64,000 nucleotides of DNA from NCBI GenBank assembly GCA_009838035.1, contig VXSK01000029.1, forward strand, positions 53,745-117,744. The letters run 5' to 3'. The notes beneath the pieces are model-generated. The model had not been told where the DNA came from. It did not search any database and saw only the letters and a list, made by a program, of their open reading frames with translations. Below, piece by piece: positions 17,761-27,171 of this stretch. The first letter of the stretch is position 1. Every line of letters begins with the position of its first letter. A program made the translations under genes and the position numbers. The DNA comes from Gammaproteobacteria bacterium (GTDB lineage: Bacteria; Pseudomonadota; Gammaproteobacteria; Steroidobacterales; Foliamicaceae).

Positions 17761-19067
17761 TCCGCCAGCCGCACGGCGTCCAGCCCCGGCACTTCCTTTA
17801 CGACGAACTCGTCTTCCCGGCCGAAGGGGCGGGTGGCGTCCAGCCCTACCCTGCCCACGAAATCGCTCTGCGTGTCGCGATAGAACCCGGCGCGGTCGCT
17901 GATGACCAGGGTCCGCGCATCGACGCGTCCGCGGGTGATGAAGGCGTGCATCACGGCGTTCATGTCGCTCAGGTCCACGTCCTCCTCCACCACGCAGCAC
18001 AGCTGGTTGTAGTCGGCGTGGCTGTCGAAGACCACCTCCATTACATCGCGCGCGTGCTCCCTGTATTGCGGTCGGATCTGCACCGTCGTGTTCATGAACG
18101 CGGGCGCGCAGGAGACGTCGACGATTCCGGGCAAGCGTCGGCTCAAATCGCGATACACGCGCGCGGAGTTGATCGCTTCCAGCGGCGCGAGGTCCTCGCG
18201 CGAACCGCACAACAGGCTGTGGAACAGGGCGTCGCGCCGCCATGTGACACACTCGACTTCCATGACGTGATTAGGTGCTTCGGGCACGTAATACCCGAGC
18301 ACCTCGCCGAATGGCCCCTCGGGGCGTCTTTCACCCGGCAGGATGCGGCCCTCGATGACGACTTCGGTGGCGGCGGGGACCGGGAGGCCGCTGTCCGCTC
18401 CGGAATACACGGCCACCCGCTTGCTTGCCAGCTCCGCGGCCAGGGCGTACTCGTCGACTCCGGCCGGCAGGTGAGTGCCGGCGGCCATGAACACGGCCGG
18501 CGGTACGCCGATCAGCAGCGCAACGGGCAGCGCGTGTCCAGCCTCCTCCGCGCGGCGCTGGTAGTCGGTGAGATCGTGGCTGTCGCCCAGCCGCAGGCGC
18601 AGTTCCCGCGGACCGGCGTACATCGCCCGGTGGAATGACAGGTTCGGTACGCCGGTATCGGGATCGCGGGCCAGAACGATCGCCGCGGTGAAATACGGCC
18701 CGGCGTCGCGCTCATGGTAGGTGATCAGCGGCAGATCGGAAAGCTGCCCCTTTTGAAGGTCACCGGGCGCCGGGGCCTCCCGCGTCGGCGCTACGACCCG
18801 GGATTCCGCCGCGTCCAGCATGCTCGCGTAGGCGGCGGCGAAAGGCCCTTCTTTCACGGGCACCAGGCCTCGCAGGCGCTGGGCATCGGCAAACAGGTTG
18901 GTCACGACTTCAAGCCGCGTCCCCCTGACGTTTCGGAACAGGATCGGGCGATTGCCCGCCTGCTGGGCCCGTTTGGTCACCGCCGCCAGTTCAAAACGGG
19001 GATCGACCGCCCGCTCGGCGACCAGCAGTTCGCCGGCCTCGGCCAGCCGGTTCACCCATTCCCTCAT
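17733..19067 (-). CDS. UbiD-family decarboxylase
   Basis: UbiD enzymes use prenylated FMN to (de)carboxylate aromatic or alpha,beta-unsaturated acids. This 444-aa protein has NLSFHRAM (about 142-149) and EGPFGEVLGYY (250-260), matching the cofactor-binding and catalytic Arg/Glu regions, plus GRVGLDATRP near the C terminus. No UbiX prenyltransferase gene is in the window, so the cofactor must be supplied from elsewhere. It is translationally coupled (4-bp overlap) with an upstream MFS transporter, suggesting uptake and decarboxylation of one substrate. The flanking ThDP, EthD and Rieske genes support aromatic-type catabolism. Confidence 0.9.
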   Translation of the reverse strand: MREWVNRLAEAGELLVAERAVDPRFELAAVTKRAQQAGNRPILFRNVRGTRLEVVTNLFADAQRLRGLVPVKEGPFAAAYASMLDAAESRVVAPTREAPAPGDLQKGQLSDLPLITYHERDAGPYFTAAIVLARDPDTGVPNLSFHRAMYAGPRELRLRLGDSHDLTDYQRRAEEAGHALPVALLIGVPPAVFMAAGTHLPAGVDEYALAAELASKRVAVYSGADSGLPVPAATEVVIEGRILPGERRPEGPFGEVLGYYVPEAPNHVMEVECVTWRRDALFHSLLCGSREDLAPLEAINSARVYRDLSRRLPGIVDVSCAPAFMNTTVQIRPQYREHARDVMEVVFDSHADYNQLCCVVEEDVDLSDMNAVMHAFITRGRVDARTLVISDRAGFYRDTQSDFVGRVGLDATRPFGREDEFVVKEVPGLDAVRLADYLTRGSRM

Positions 19068-20299
19068 GAAGGCGCTCTCGATGGATCGGGCCAGCGCGGC
19101 AGGAAGCCGGTGATCAGCGCGGCGAGGGCGCAGCAGCCGGCGCCGACAAGCAGCATGGCCGCATAGGAACCGTCGGCGTCGTAGGCCGCTCCGTAGGCCC
19201 AGGGACCGAGCGCGGTGCCGGCCAGAAACGCGCTGAACAGCAGTCCGTAGATCACGGCAAAGGACTTCAGGCCGAAATAGCGCCCGGCGAGATAGGCGAG
19301 CAGATCGATTTCCGCGCCCATGCTCAGGCCCAGCAGCAAGGCCGCGGGTATCGCGAAGCCCGCCGCGTTACCGGTGGCCAGGACGGCCATTCCGGCCGCG
19401 GAAAACAGGAACACCACCAGTGCGACGCGGGGCGCGAAGATCCGGTCGATGAGATAGCCGATCACGACCCGCGAAACCATGACGGCGATGCCCACCATGC
19501 CGGCGATCCATCCGGCTTCCTCGCCCGGAATGCCCATGTCGCTGAGCATCGGCTTGAAGTGCGCCAGCATGCCGTAGAGGCTGAACGACAGCAGCGCAAA
19601 CACGCAGATCAGCATCCAGAACACGCCCCGGCCCATCGCCTCGCGCCAGGCGTCCCCGGCCGCCTCGCCGGCGGGTGCGTCGGACCCCGGCGCCACCCTG
19701 CCCTGCGGTCGCGGCGGATCCTTCAGGAACAGGGCCACCAGCGGCGTGGCCACGAAGATGATGATCGCCCCCAGCGCCAGGAAGCTGAAACGCCAGCCGT
19801 ACGCGTCGTTGATGTAGCGCACCATGGGCGGCACGTAGGCGTAGCCGAGCCCGGCGCCCGCCATGGCCGTGCCGATGGCCAGGCCGCGGCGGCGATCGAA
19901 CCAGGACGAGACCGTGCGCATATAGGGCGGGCTGTTGGCGCCGGCGCCGAGCACGCCGATCAGGACATAGACGGTCAGCAGTATCCAGAGCGCGTCCAGT
20001 TGCCAGCCGAGCATGCACAGACCGACGCCGAGCACCAGCATCGACGGCGCCAGCACCCGCCGGGAACCATAGCGGTCCACCAGCCGCCCGATGAACGGCA
20101 GGGTCACGGCAAGACAGAGGGTGAACAGCGTCAGCGCCAGGCTCATGTCGGCGCGCGCCCAGCCGAATTCCTGCTCCAGCGGCTCGATGAAGAGGCTGAA
20201 GGCGCCGTAGGCGAACTGTCCGGGGCTGGTGGACAGCCCGAAGGCCGCCACGGCCACGATCCACCATCGCCCTGCTCGACTTTGCACGCCTTTCCCCAT
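19064..20299 (-). CDS. MFS transporter (OFA/monocarboxylate-like)
   Basis: This is a 411-aa, 12-helix major facilitator. The first helix pair starts at WWIVAVAAFGLSTSPGQFAYGAFSLF, followed by RLVDRYGSRRVL, the family loop between helices 2 and 3. The pattern is that of oxalate/formate-antiporter and monocarboxylate-like MFS proteins that carry organic acids. It overlaps the UbiD gene by 4 bp and is transcribed first, so it may import the UbiD substrate. Its start faces the Rieske oxygenase gene across a 24-bp divergent spacer. Confidence 0.88.
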   Translation of the reverse strand: MGKGVQSRAGRWWIVAVAAFGLSTSPGQFAYGAFSLFIEPLEQEFGWARADMSLALTLFTLCLAVTLPFIGRLVDRYGSRRVLAPSMLVLGVGLCMLGWQLDALWILLTVYVLIGVLGAGANSPPYMRTVSSWFDRRRGLAIGTAMAGAGLGYAYVPPMVRYINDAYGWRFSFLALGAIIIFVATPLVALFLKDPPRPQGRVAPGSDAPAGEAAGDAWREAMGRGVFWMLICVFALLSFSLYGMLAHFKPMLSDMGIPGEEAGWIAGMVGIAVMVSRVVIGYLIDRIFAPRVALVVFLFSAAGMAVLATGNAAGFAIPAALLLGLSMGAEIDLLAYLAGRYFGLKSFAVIYGLLFSAFLAGTALGPWAYGAAYDADGSYAAMLLVGAGCCALAALITGFLPRWPDPSRAPS

Positions 20300-20323
20300 G
20301 GCCCGCGCATACTATATGCGGCC

Positions 20324-21577
20324 ATGTTCGGGGAAATGGTTCGGGATGGGGCCGTCGACGGGCGGGTCTATACGAGCCGCGAGGTTTTCGCCGCGGAAAT
20401 CGAACGGGTGTTCGCCCGCTGCTGGAACTACGTCGGGCACCTGAGCGAAATTTCGCAGCCGGGCGACTACCGGCGGGTCACGGTGGCGGGCCGGCCGCTG
20501 ATCTTCATCCGGCACGAGGACGGAACGCCGCGCGTCCTGCTCAACCGTTGCGCCCATCGCGGCGCTGCCGTGGTGGGGCGCGATTGCGGCCGAGCCCGGC
20601 GGTTGCGCTGCCCGTATCACGGCTGGACTTACGCGACCGACGGGACGCTGAAGCAGCTTCCGCTGCCCGGCGGTTACAAAGGCGACGAGGCGCCGCGCCG
20701 TGGAGATCCGGCCTGGTCGCTCGAATCGTATCCGGTGGAAACGTACCGCGATTTCGCTTTCGTGCGCCTGGAGGAACCCGAAACGCCGCTGCCGCTGGCC
20801 AAGTTCCTGGGTCCGGCAGGCGAGGCCCTGGACCTGATGGCGGATCGCTCGCCCATCGGCAGACTCGACGTGGCCGGCGGCCGGCTGGCCATCGTGCTGC
20901 GCTGCAACTGGAAGGTGTACCTGGAGAACCTGCACGACGGCCTGCACCCGCCGCACGTGCACGAGTCCTCGATTTCCGCCGCCCGCGCCGCAGCCACGAA
21001 GGGAGAGCCCCGGGAAGAGGTTCGCTGGGTCGCCGCCAACGGCCAGCCGCTGGCCACGTTCGGCGAGCTAGAGGTGCGCTGCCATCCCCACGGCCACAGC
21101 GACATGAGCGGCTTTCGCAAGGAAACGGACGGAACGGACGCCGGCTACCGGGCGGCGCTGGAAGACGCCTGGGGCGCCCGGCGCGCGGACCGCGTGCTGA
21201 CCCGCAACCTGCACAACGCCTGCTTCTATCCCGGCGCCTCGGCCCATCCGCAGTACATGCAGATGCGCCGGCTCACCCCGCTGGCGCCGGACCGTACGCT
21301 GGTCGAGAGCTGGACCCTGAAGGCCGAAGGCGCGCCGGAGTCGCACTTCCTGCGCAACATCCGCTACGCCAACACGATTCACTCGCCCTCCTCGCTGGTC
21401 AAACCGGACGATGCGGAAGCCTATCGCCGCGTGCAGCAGGGACTTGAAGGTCGGCCGGGACAGGTCAGCCAGCACCGCCGGGACGAAACGCCCGGTGCCG
21501 GCCCGGACACCGCGCTGAGCGAAGAATACGTTCGGTCCCAGTACCGCGCCTGGCGGATACTGATGGAGGAGGAATAG
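20324..21577 (+). CDS. Aromatic-ring-hydroxylating dioxygenase alpha subunit (Rieske)
   Basis: The 417-aa oxygenase has the Rieske [2Fe-2S] ligands C76-A-H78 and C96-P-Y-H99. The mononuclear iron site HDGLHPPHVH gives Asp205, His208 and His213 with the expected spacing. These subunits insert molecular oxygen into aromatic rings or related substrates. ATG at 20324 is used because upstream in-frame sequence lies inside the divergent transporter gene. A beta subunit follows 3 bp later. No reductase gene is adjacent; the plant-type ferredoxin at 27.2-27.5 kb is a possible partner but is not linked. Confidence 0.92.
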   Translation: MFGEMVRDGAVDGRVYTSREVFAAEIERVFARCWNYVGHLSEISQPGDYRRVTVAGRPLIFIRHEDGTPRVLLNRCAHRGAAVVGRDCGRARRLRCPYHGWTYATDGTLKQLPLPGGYKGDEAPRRGDPAWSLESYPVETYRDFAFVRLEEPETPLPLAKFLGPAGEALDLMADRSPIGRLDVAGGRLAIVLRCNWKVYLENLHDGLHPPHVHESSISAARAAATKGEPREEVRWVAANGQPLATFGELEVRCHPHGHSDMSGFRKETDGTDAGYRAALEDAWGARRADRVLTRNLHNACFYPGASAHPQYMQMRRLTPLAPDRTLVESWTLKAEGAPESHFLRNIRYANTIHSPSSLVKPDDAEAYRRVQQGLEGRPGQVSQHRRDETPGAGPDTALSEEYVRSQYRAWRILMEEE

Positions 21578-21580
21578 CCG

Positions 21581-22090
21581 GTGATCGTCCTGGCGGAAAA
21601 CGTCGAAGTTCCCTCGTCGCGGCTTGAGGCGGCGGAACGCGTCCTGTACCTCGAATGCGAGTACCTGAACCTGGGGCGGTACGACGAATGGCTGGCGCTG
21701 TTCAGCGAAGACTGCCTCTATTGGGCGCCGCTTTCACCGACCCAGGACGACGCGCAATCGCACTCGTCCCTATTTCACGAGAAGCGCGGGCTGATGCGAA
21801 TGCGCATCGATCGCATAACGCACGAGGCAGCGCATTCCCTTGCCGGCGGGAATCGCACGAGCCGCAACGTGGGACCGGCCGCGCTTCGTGAAATCGAAGA
21901 GGAAAGCGGCGACTGGATCGTGGAACGGCGGTTTCAGATGATCGAGCGCCAGGGCGAGAGGGTCCGCAGCTTCGCGGGCCGGTTCACCTACCGGCTGACG
22001 CCCGTCGGAGAGAATTTACGGATTCGCGAAAAAAGAGTGGACCTGATCGACTGCGACGCTCCGCACGAGCCGCTGGAGGTCTTTTTCTAG
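21581..22090 (+). CDS. Ring-hydroxylating dioxygenase beta subunit (NTF2-like)
   Basis: This 169-aa SnoaL/NTF2-fold protein has the beta-subunit pattern LYLECEYLNLGRYDEWLALF (about 23-42) and SRNVGP near 94. Beta subunits support the alpha3beta3 oxygenase structure. The GTG start is supported by GGAGGAGGA 7 nt upstream, inside the alpha gene. The 3-bp spacing means the two subunits are co-translated. The substrate of the pair is unknown. Confidence 0.9.
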   Translation: MIVLAENVEVPSSRLEAAERVLYLECEYLNLGRYDEWLALFSEDCLYWAPLSPTQDDAQSHSSLFHEKRGLMRMRIDRITHEAAHSLAGGNRTSRNVGPAALREIEEESGDWIVERRFQMIERQGERVRSFAGRFTYRLTPVGENLRIREKRVDLIDCDAPHEPLEVFF

Positions 22091-22131
22091 CCCGTGTCAC
22101 ACGACCCGTTACGGCAGAAAGGAACGCAACG

Positions 22132-23661
22132 ATGAGGAAATTGTGTCTGACGTTGATACCGCTGCTGATTCCGCTCTCCGCGTGCGTGCAGGACCCCGCG
22201 GATGCTCCGGCCCGGCCGAACATCATCTTCGTGCTCACGGACGATCAGCGACATGACGCCCTGGGTTTCCTGAACGAGGAAATCCGCACGCCGAACATGG
22301 ACCGGCTCGCGGCGCAGGGCGTGCATTTCAGAAACGCCTTCGTGACGACCTCGCTGTGTTCGCCGAGCCGCGCTTCCATCCTCACCGGCCTCTATGCCCA
22401 CACGCACGGCATAGTTGACAATCTGCAGCGCAGCCTGAGTCCCGGCACGCGCTTCTTTCCCCAGGACCTGCAGGCGGCCGGTTATCAGACCGCATTTGTC
22501 GGAAAGTGGCATATGGGCCTGCACGGCGACGAAAAACAGCCGGGATTCGATTACTGGGTCAGCTTCGCCGGGCAGGGCAACTACTTTCCGGTGGACGGCA
22601 GCACGATCAACGTCAACGGAAACCGCGTTCCGCAGCAGGGCTACATTACCGACGAATTGACCGATTACGCGATGGAGTGGCTGAAAGGGCGCGAGCTCGG
22701 GAAACCGTTCTTCCTGTACTTGTCACACAAGGCCGTTCACGCGGATTTCATGCCCGCGGAGCGGCACAGGGAGCTCTACGCGGATGTCGAAACCAGACTG
22801 CCGGGCAGTTCGGCGGACACGCCGGAGAACTACGCCGGCAAGCCGATGTGGGTCCGCAATCAGCGCAACAGCTGGCACGGCGTGGATTTCGCCTATCACG
22901 GCGACCTCGATATTCGCGAATACAAGCGCAATTACAACCGTGCGCTGGCGGCAGTGGACGACAGCCTGGGAAGGCTTCTCGAATGGATCGACGGCCAGGG
23001 CATAGCGCAGGACACGATCGTGGTGTTCATGGGCGACAACGGCTTCCTGTTCGGCGAACACGGGCTGATCGACAAGCGCAACGCCTATGAGGAATCCATT
23101 CGCGTTCCGCTGCTCGCCTACGCACCCGGGCGCTTCCCCGCGGGCGCGGTGGTGGACGAAATGGTGGCCAACATCGACATCGCGCCCAGCCTGCTTGCAC
23201 TGGCCGGCGTTACGCCTTCGAGTCCCGTGCATGGCGCCGATTTCGGACCCCTGGCCCGTGGAGAGAATGTGCAGGACTGGCGTTCCGAACTGTATTACGA
23301 GTATTTCTGGAACTGGGTATTCCCGCAGACGCCCACGACCTTTGCGCTTCGCACCGACGACTTCAAGCTCATTCAGTACCACGGCATCTGGGACACCGAC
23401 GAGCTGTACGACCTGCGTAGCGACCCGGGTGAAATGCGCAATCTGATCGGTGACCCCGGGCACAAGCCCGTCGCACGGCAATTGCGGCAACGCCTGTATT
23501 CACTGAACCTCGAAACCGGGGGACAACCGCAGGTTCCCTACACGATCAAGGAAGGTCACGGCTTGCGCTTTCGCACCCCCGATGGCGCTGAACAGGCCGA
23601 ATTTCCCGAGTCGATCTATCGGCAGCCGAACCCGCCCGACATCGAAGACTACAAGGACTAG
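22132..23661 (+). CDS. Lipoprotein sulfatase (S1 family, formylglycine type)
   Basis: This 509-aa sulfatase hydrolyses sulfate esters. It has a lipoprotein signal with lipobox LSAC (Cys18), so it is membrane anchored. The sulfatase signature CSPSRASILTG begins at Cys76, the residue converted to formylglycine; metal ligands are in VLTDDQ (35-40) and FMGDNG. C-terminal ELYDLRSDPGEMRNLIGD is typical. It follows the oxygenase by 41 bp and may be co-transcribed. Substrates could be sulfated glycans, aryl sulfates or sulfated sterols; the sequence does not decide. Confidence 0.92.
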   Translation: MRKLCLTLIPLLIPLSACVQDPADAPARPNIIFVLTDDQRHDALGFLNEEIRTPNMDRLAAQGVHFRNAFVTTSLCSPSRASILTGLYAHTHGIVDNLQRSLSPGTRFFPQDLQAAGYQTAFVGKWHMGLHGDEKQPGFDYWVSFAGQGNYFPVDGSTINVNGNRVPQQGYITDELTDYAMEWLKGRELGKPFFLYLSHKAVHADFMPAERHRELYADVETRLPGSSADTPENYAGKPMWVRNQRNSWHGVDFAYHGDLDIREYKRNYNRALAAVDDSLGRLLEWIDGQGIAQDTIVVFMGDNGFLFGEHGLIDKRNAYEESIRVPLLAYAPGRFPAGAVVDEMVANIDIAPSLLALAGVTPSSPVHGADFGPLARGENVQDWRSELYYEYFWNWVFPQTPTTFALRTDDFKLIQYHGIWDTDELYDLRSDPGEMRNLIGDPGHKPVARQLRQRLYSLNLETGGQPQVPYTIKEGHGLRFRTPDGAEQAEFPESIYRQPNPPDIEDYKD

Positions 23662-23667
23662 AGGCTG

Positions 23668-24606
23668 TTAGCCCTGATCCATGATCTGGGGGAGCGGCGG
23701 CAGCGTGTGAATCTCCAGCGCCGTCGTTACCGCCCGGGTTGACATCACCGGCACGCCGGAGCCGCGGGCCGTTTCCTCGAGAATCGCGTGCTCGACGCTC
23801 AATGCGTACCGGCTTGCCGGCGCCAGGGCGGCCGCCGGAATGACGCGTTCGGTGTCCGAATAAAGCATGAAGCGCTGGCCCTGGAAGGGACGGCCGCTGT
23901 GGTCCACCTTGTAGTTCTCCTCATCGCGCAGTATCACGAAGATCATGTCGTCGACGATTTCGCGCGGGTCCGCGCGACCGGAATCGAAAGGCGTGTACCG
24001 GACGACAAGGTCAAACATGGAATCGACGCCGTCGAAGGGGACCTGCTCGCCGTTCTGCTCCAGCCACACCTGCGGACCCTCGGGGTATCGGCCCTCGCCG
24101 AGCCGGACGGGTATGGAAACCGGAGCGGTCGCGCCCGGCGGCGAGTAACGAAAGACGTACTTGCCATTGGGCCATTCTTCGTCGATTTCCGCCTCGCTGT
24201 CGTACGTCCGGTCGCCCCGGATCAGCAGGATACGGTCTCTTGAGGGACCCACGACGGCGCGCTGATCCGTGAATTGAACCTCGCGGCCGTCCGGCCGGAT
24301 CAGCACGGCTTCGCCGAGCGGCGTTCCGTCGGCGAGAAAGATCTCGGAAAAGAAGGAGTAGTACTGGCGCCTGGGCTTGCCTGCGCCGACCTGCTCATAC
24401 CCCGCGTGCTTGCCCACCACGGCGAAATTGACGTCCCGGGTCTGGGCAACCGCTGGAGAAGACGCCAGGAACGCGACCGCGGCGAATGCAAGAACTGGCG
24501 CGAGAGCGCCGAAGGCGAGGGCGTCCCGCCCTCGCGGAAGGCGGGACCTCCGAGAGGGCAATGCCCTCTCTCCCGGGATCAGGTTCGCCGGCCGTCTACC
24601 GGCCAA
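23668..24606 (-). CDS. Secreted protein of unknown function with repeat-derived leader
   Basis: I do not recognise this 312-aa protein. A hydrophobic signal segment (about 35-52, ending SSPAVAQT) precedes a beta-rich mature part with recurring acidic stretches. The region before the signal, about 30 residues, is encoded by a palindromic GC-rich repeat (24515-24570). No alternative ATG, GTG or TTG start lies closer to the signal in this frame, so the long n-region is either real or the start is unusual. It overlaps the 3' end of the TonB receptor gene by 11 bp and is transcribed after it, suggesting a shared envelope or uptake role. Confidence 0.7.
   Translation of the reverse strand: MAGRRPANLIPGERALPSRRSRLPRGRDALAFGALAPVLAFAAVAFLASSPAVAQTRDVNFAVVGKHAGYEQVGAGKPRRQYYSFFSEIFLADGTPLGEAVLIRPDGREVQFTDQRAVVGPSRDRILLIRGDRTYDSEAEIDEEWPNGKYVFRYSPPGATAPVSIPVRLGEGRYPEGPQVWLEQNGEQVPFDGVDSMFDLVVRYTPFDSGRADPREIVDDMIFVILRDEENYKVDHSGRPFQGQRFMLYSDTERVIPAAALAPASRYALSVEHAILEETARGSGVPVMSTRAVTTALEIHTLPPLPQIMDQG
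24515..24570. repeat. Small palindromic repeat inside a signal-peptide leader
   Basis: The repeat has 8-bp arms 24523-24530 and 24540-24547 (GTCCCGCC / GGCGGGAC, 9-nt loop). It is followed by a second palindrome at 24552-24570 (GAGAGGGCA-A-TGCCCTCTC). The first part closely matches 46779-46815. It is read in frame as the N-terminal leader of the secreted protein. In both places the repeat sits within coding sequence without breaking the frame. Confidence 0.75.
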
Positions 24607-27043
24607 ACTTGTAATTGACCTTGGCGCCCCAGATGCGCGGATGCGGACGCAGCCGGAAGCCGCTGAAGCCGAAGTTCTCGCCGGTGCCCGTGAAGTACTC
24701 CTCGTCGGTCAGGTTCTCGACGTAGGCCACGACTTCCCAGCACTCGCTCAGATGCACGCCGGCCCGCAGATTGAAAATGTCCACTTCGGGGGTGCGGAAC
24801 GGATAGCCGTCGGTGCGGCTCGGCACCTGCGCAATCCAGTCCGTCTGCGTCAGCGGATCGGAGTAGATGGTCGCGCCGCTCGTCTGCAGGTAGGTCACGT
24901 CCTCGATGGTCGAGTACTGAGAATCCTTGTAGATCCACTCCAGCCGCGCCCAGCCATCGAACTGATCCAGCGTGAACGCGTAGTCGGCCGCCATGCTCCA
25001 GGTCAATTCCGGCGCACGCGGCAGCGGCTGGCCCTTGAGGTCGACGAACAAATTGCCGCTCAGCCGAGCGACGTCGTCGCTAAGGATCTCCGTGTCGATC
25101 ACGCCAAGGCCCGCCGTCAGCGTCAGGTTCTCGGTGACCAGCGCCGCCAACTCCGCTTCCAGGCCGGTGGCGCGCGCCTCCTGGACGTTGATCGTGAGCT
25201 CCACGTTGGTCGTGGCGTCGCCCGGCACCAGGAAGAAGAAGGTCTCGAGCTGCAGGTCCTCCCAGTCCAGCAGGAAGGCCGCGGCGTTGAAGCGGGCCCG
25301 CCCGTCGAACAGTTCGGACTTCACGCCCACTTCGTAGTTGGTCAGGATTTCGGGATCGAAGACCTCGTTGATCGCCGAGTTGTCGGCGCCGTTGCGGCCC
25401 AGCGAGAAACCGCCGGCCTTGTACCCCCGCGACACCGTGGCGTAAACCGTGGCTTCGTCGGTGAGATCGTAGGACAGCGCAACCCGGGGAGAAAGATCGG
25501 TAAATGTTTCCTCGCCGCTGATCTCCATGGTCGGCACCAGGTTGTTGGGCCAGCGCGGATTTTTTGGCCCTGCCGGCGATGATCCATACGGCAGGTAGGT
25601 ATTGGTGACATCATCGGATGTGTAGCGGCCGCCCAGCGTGAAGTCGAACCGGTCCGTCATGTGCCAGGTCACGTCCGTGAAGACCGCCACACTGGTCAAC
25701 TCAAACCCGTCATCGGCGCAGGCCAGGCAGAAGAAAGCCCCTTCCGGCCAACCCCAAACGGCGGGGAGAAAGGCCGGGGGCAGCGCGGGGACTTGCAAGG
25801 CATGGTCCACGCCATTGACCACGGTGGTCGTGCCCGACTGCACGGCATTCGACATGTCCTTTTCGTCGCGGGCGTACATCGCGCCCACGGTCCAGTCGAA
25901 GGCATCGGACGTGATGTCCAGGCGCAGCTCGGTGCTGAACGACGTGCCTTCGCGGGTCTGATCGCGGAACACGACATTCTCGGGGACCAGGTCGTTATCG
26001 AAAACACGGTCCAGTTCGGTGTCGATCCAGCCGCTGATCCAGTTCACGGTAGCGGTGTCCGACATCTCGCGGCTGACCTTGAGGATAGCGATGCTGGTGC
26101 TGTTCTCGTTCTTCTCGCCTATCGCCGAGCGCGCGGTCTTGCTGCGGTTCTCGGGCCAGAAACCGGTGCCGGGGTCCACCGGGGCCAGCAGGCCTCCGCT
26201 GGGCCCACGGAACAGGAAGGTCGCCACGGAGTCCGTGTCCCAGACGCCGGCGGGCACGTTCTCGTCGTGGCCCTGATTCTCGTCGCTGTTCATCAGCATC
26301 AGATCCACGGTGGTCGCGTCGTCGAGCAGCCAGCGCGCCGACACCCGGACCATTGTGTAATCGTGGCCGGAATCGCCGCCGCCCGGCACGATGTTCTCGA
26401 CCAGGCCGCCGGAATCCTCGTAGTAGAGCACGCCGCGCAGCATGAAGTTGTCCGACACCGGCAGGTTGATCATGCCGCTGAAATCGTACTGCTCGGCGGC
26501 GTTTTCGAAGTTCCTGAAGCCCAGCGAAGCGCTGTAGTCGAATTCGGGCTGCGGCTTGCGGGTGGTCAGGTTGAGCGCGCCGCCCACGGCGTTGCGCCCG
26601 AAATAGGTGCCCTGCGGACCGCGCAGCACTTCGAGGCGCTCCAGGTCCTGCAATTGCGGGTTGACCGTGCCCTGCCCCACGGACGCCACGCTGAACTCGT
26701 CCAGGTACACGCCGATGGACTGAATGAAGGAACTCTCGTCGGTATTGATGTTGCTGACGCCGCGCATCGCGATGCTGATGCCGCGGGAGCCCACCTGGCC
26801 GTCTTCCGTGTAGCTCACGTTGGGCGTGAGGTTCAGGTACTGGGCCGCCTCGGTGATGTTGGCGATCTCAAGCGCCTCGCCCGTGAAGGCGGTCACCGCC
26901 ACGGGAACTTCCTGCAGGCTCTGCTCGCGGCGCTGGGCCGTGACGATGATTTCCTCAAGAACCATGCCGTCTTCCTGCGCAACCGCCATCGGAGCGATCA
27001 TCGCAAGGGCAAGAAAACCAAAGGGAATACTGCCTTTCTTCAT
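24596..27043 (-). CDS. TonB-dependent outer membrane receptor
   Basis: This 815-aa receptor imports siderophores, vitamins, glycans or other large substrates using TonB energy. It has a signal peptide (about 1-22), a TonB-box-like EEIIVTAQRREQSL (about 29-42) and a plug domain with RGVSNINTDES and VLRGPQGTYFGRNAVGGALN. A 22-strand barrel ends in an aromatic-rich C terminus (KVNYKFGR). The start is supported by GGAGGA 7 nt upstream. A secreted protein of unknown function follows with an 11-bp overlap. No regulator or TonB gene is adjacent, so the ligand is open. Confidence 0.92.
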   Translation of the reverse strand: MKKGSIPFGFLALAMIAPMAVAQEDGMVLEEIIVTAQRREQSLQEVPVAVTAFTGEALEIANITEAAQYLNLTPNVSYTEDGQVGSRGISIAMRGVSNINTDESSFIQSIGVYLDEFSVASVGQGTVNPQLQDLERLEVLRGPQGTYFGRNAVGGALNLTTRKPQPEFDYSASLGFRNFENAAEQYDFSGMINLPVSDNFMLRGVLYYEDSGGLVENIVPGGGDSGHDYTMVRVSARWLLDDATTVDLMLMNSDENQGHDENVPAGVWDTDSVATFLFRGPSGGLLAPVDPGTGFWPENRSKTARSAIGEKNENSTSIAILKVSREMSDTATVNWISGWIDTELDRVFDNDLVPENVVFRDQTREGTSFSTELRLDITSDAFDWTVGAMYARDEKDMSNAVQSGTTTVVNGVDHALQVPALPPAFLPAVWGWPEGAFFCLACADDGFELTSVAVFTDVTWHMTDRFDFTLGGRYTSDDVTNTYLPYGSSPAGPKNPRWPNNLVPTMEISGEETFTDLSPRVALSYDLTDEATVYATVSRGYKAGGFSLGRNGADNSAINEVFDPEILTNYEVGVKSELFDGRARFNAAAFLLDWEDLQLETFFFLVPGDATTNVELTINVQEARATGLEAELAALVTENLTLTAGLGVIDTEILSDDVARLSGNLFVDLKGQPLPRAPELTWSMAADYAFTLDQFDGWARLEWIYKDSQYSTIEDVTYLQTSGATIYSDPLTQTDWIAQVPSRTDGYPFRTPEVDIFNLRAGVHLSECWEVVAYVENLTDEEYFTGTGENFGFSGFRLRPHPRIWGAKVNYKFGR

Positions 27044-27050
27044 CCGTTTT

Positions 27051-27056
27051 TCCTCC
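27051..27056 (-). promoter_or_regulatory. Ribosome binding site of the TonB-dependent receptor
   Basis: GGAGGA on the minus strand lies 7 nt upstream of the ATG at 27043 and agrees with the signal peptide that follows directly. Confidence 0.7.
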
Positions 27057-27171
27057 GGGGAACTGATGCCCGAAATTCGGGAAACTCGACTTGGCGATCA
27101 TAACACCAAAGCCCTTTGGGCAAACGGCCACGAGACATTGACCAGAAGGGATTAGAAGGTCTCATTTGGTT

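Noticed and set aside
19559..20323. Large N-terminal extension of the Rieske alpha subunit
   Set aside because: The extra 255 residues are antisense to the MFS gene and low in recognisable structure. The Rieske fold starts normally at the ATG at 20324.
27044..27171. Small inverted repeats in the spacer after the ferredoxin gene, such as CCCGAAATTCGGG
   Set aside because: The arms are only 6 bp and lack a T-run. They are too weak to call a terminator or operator.
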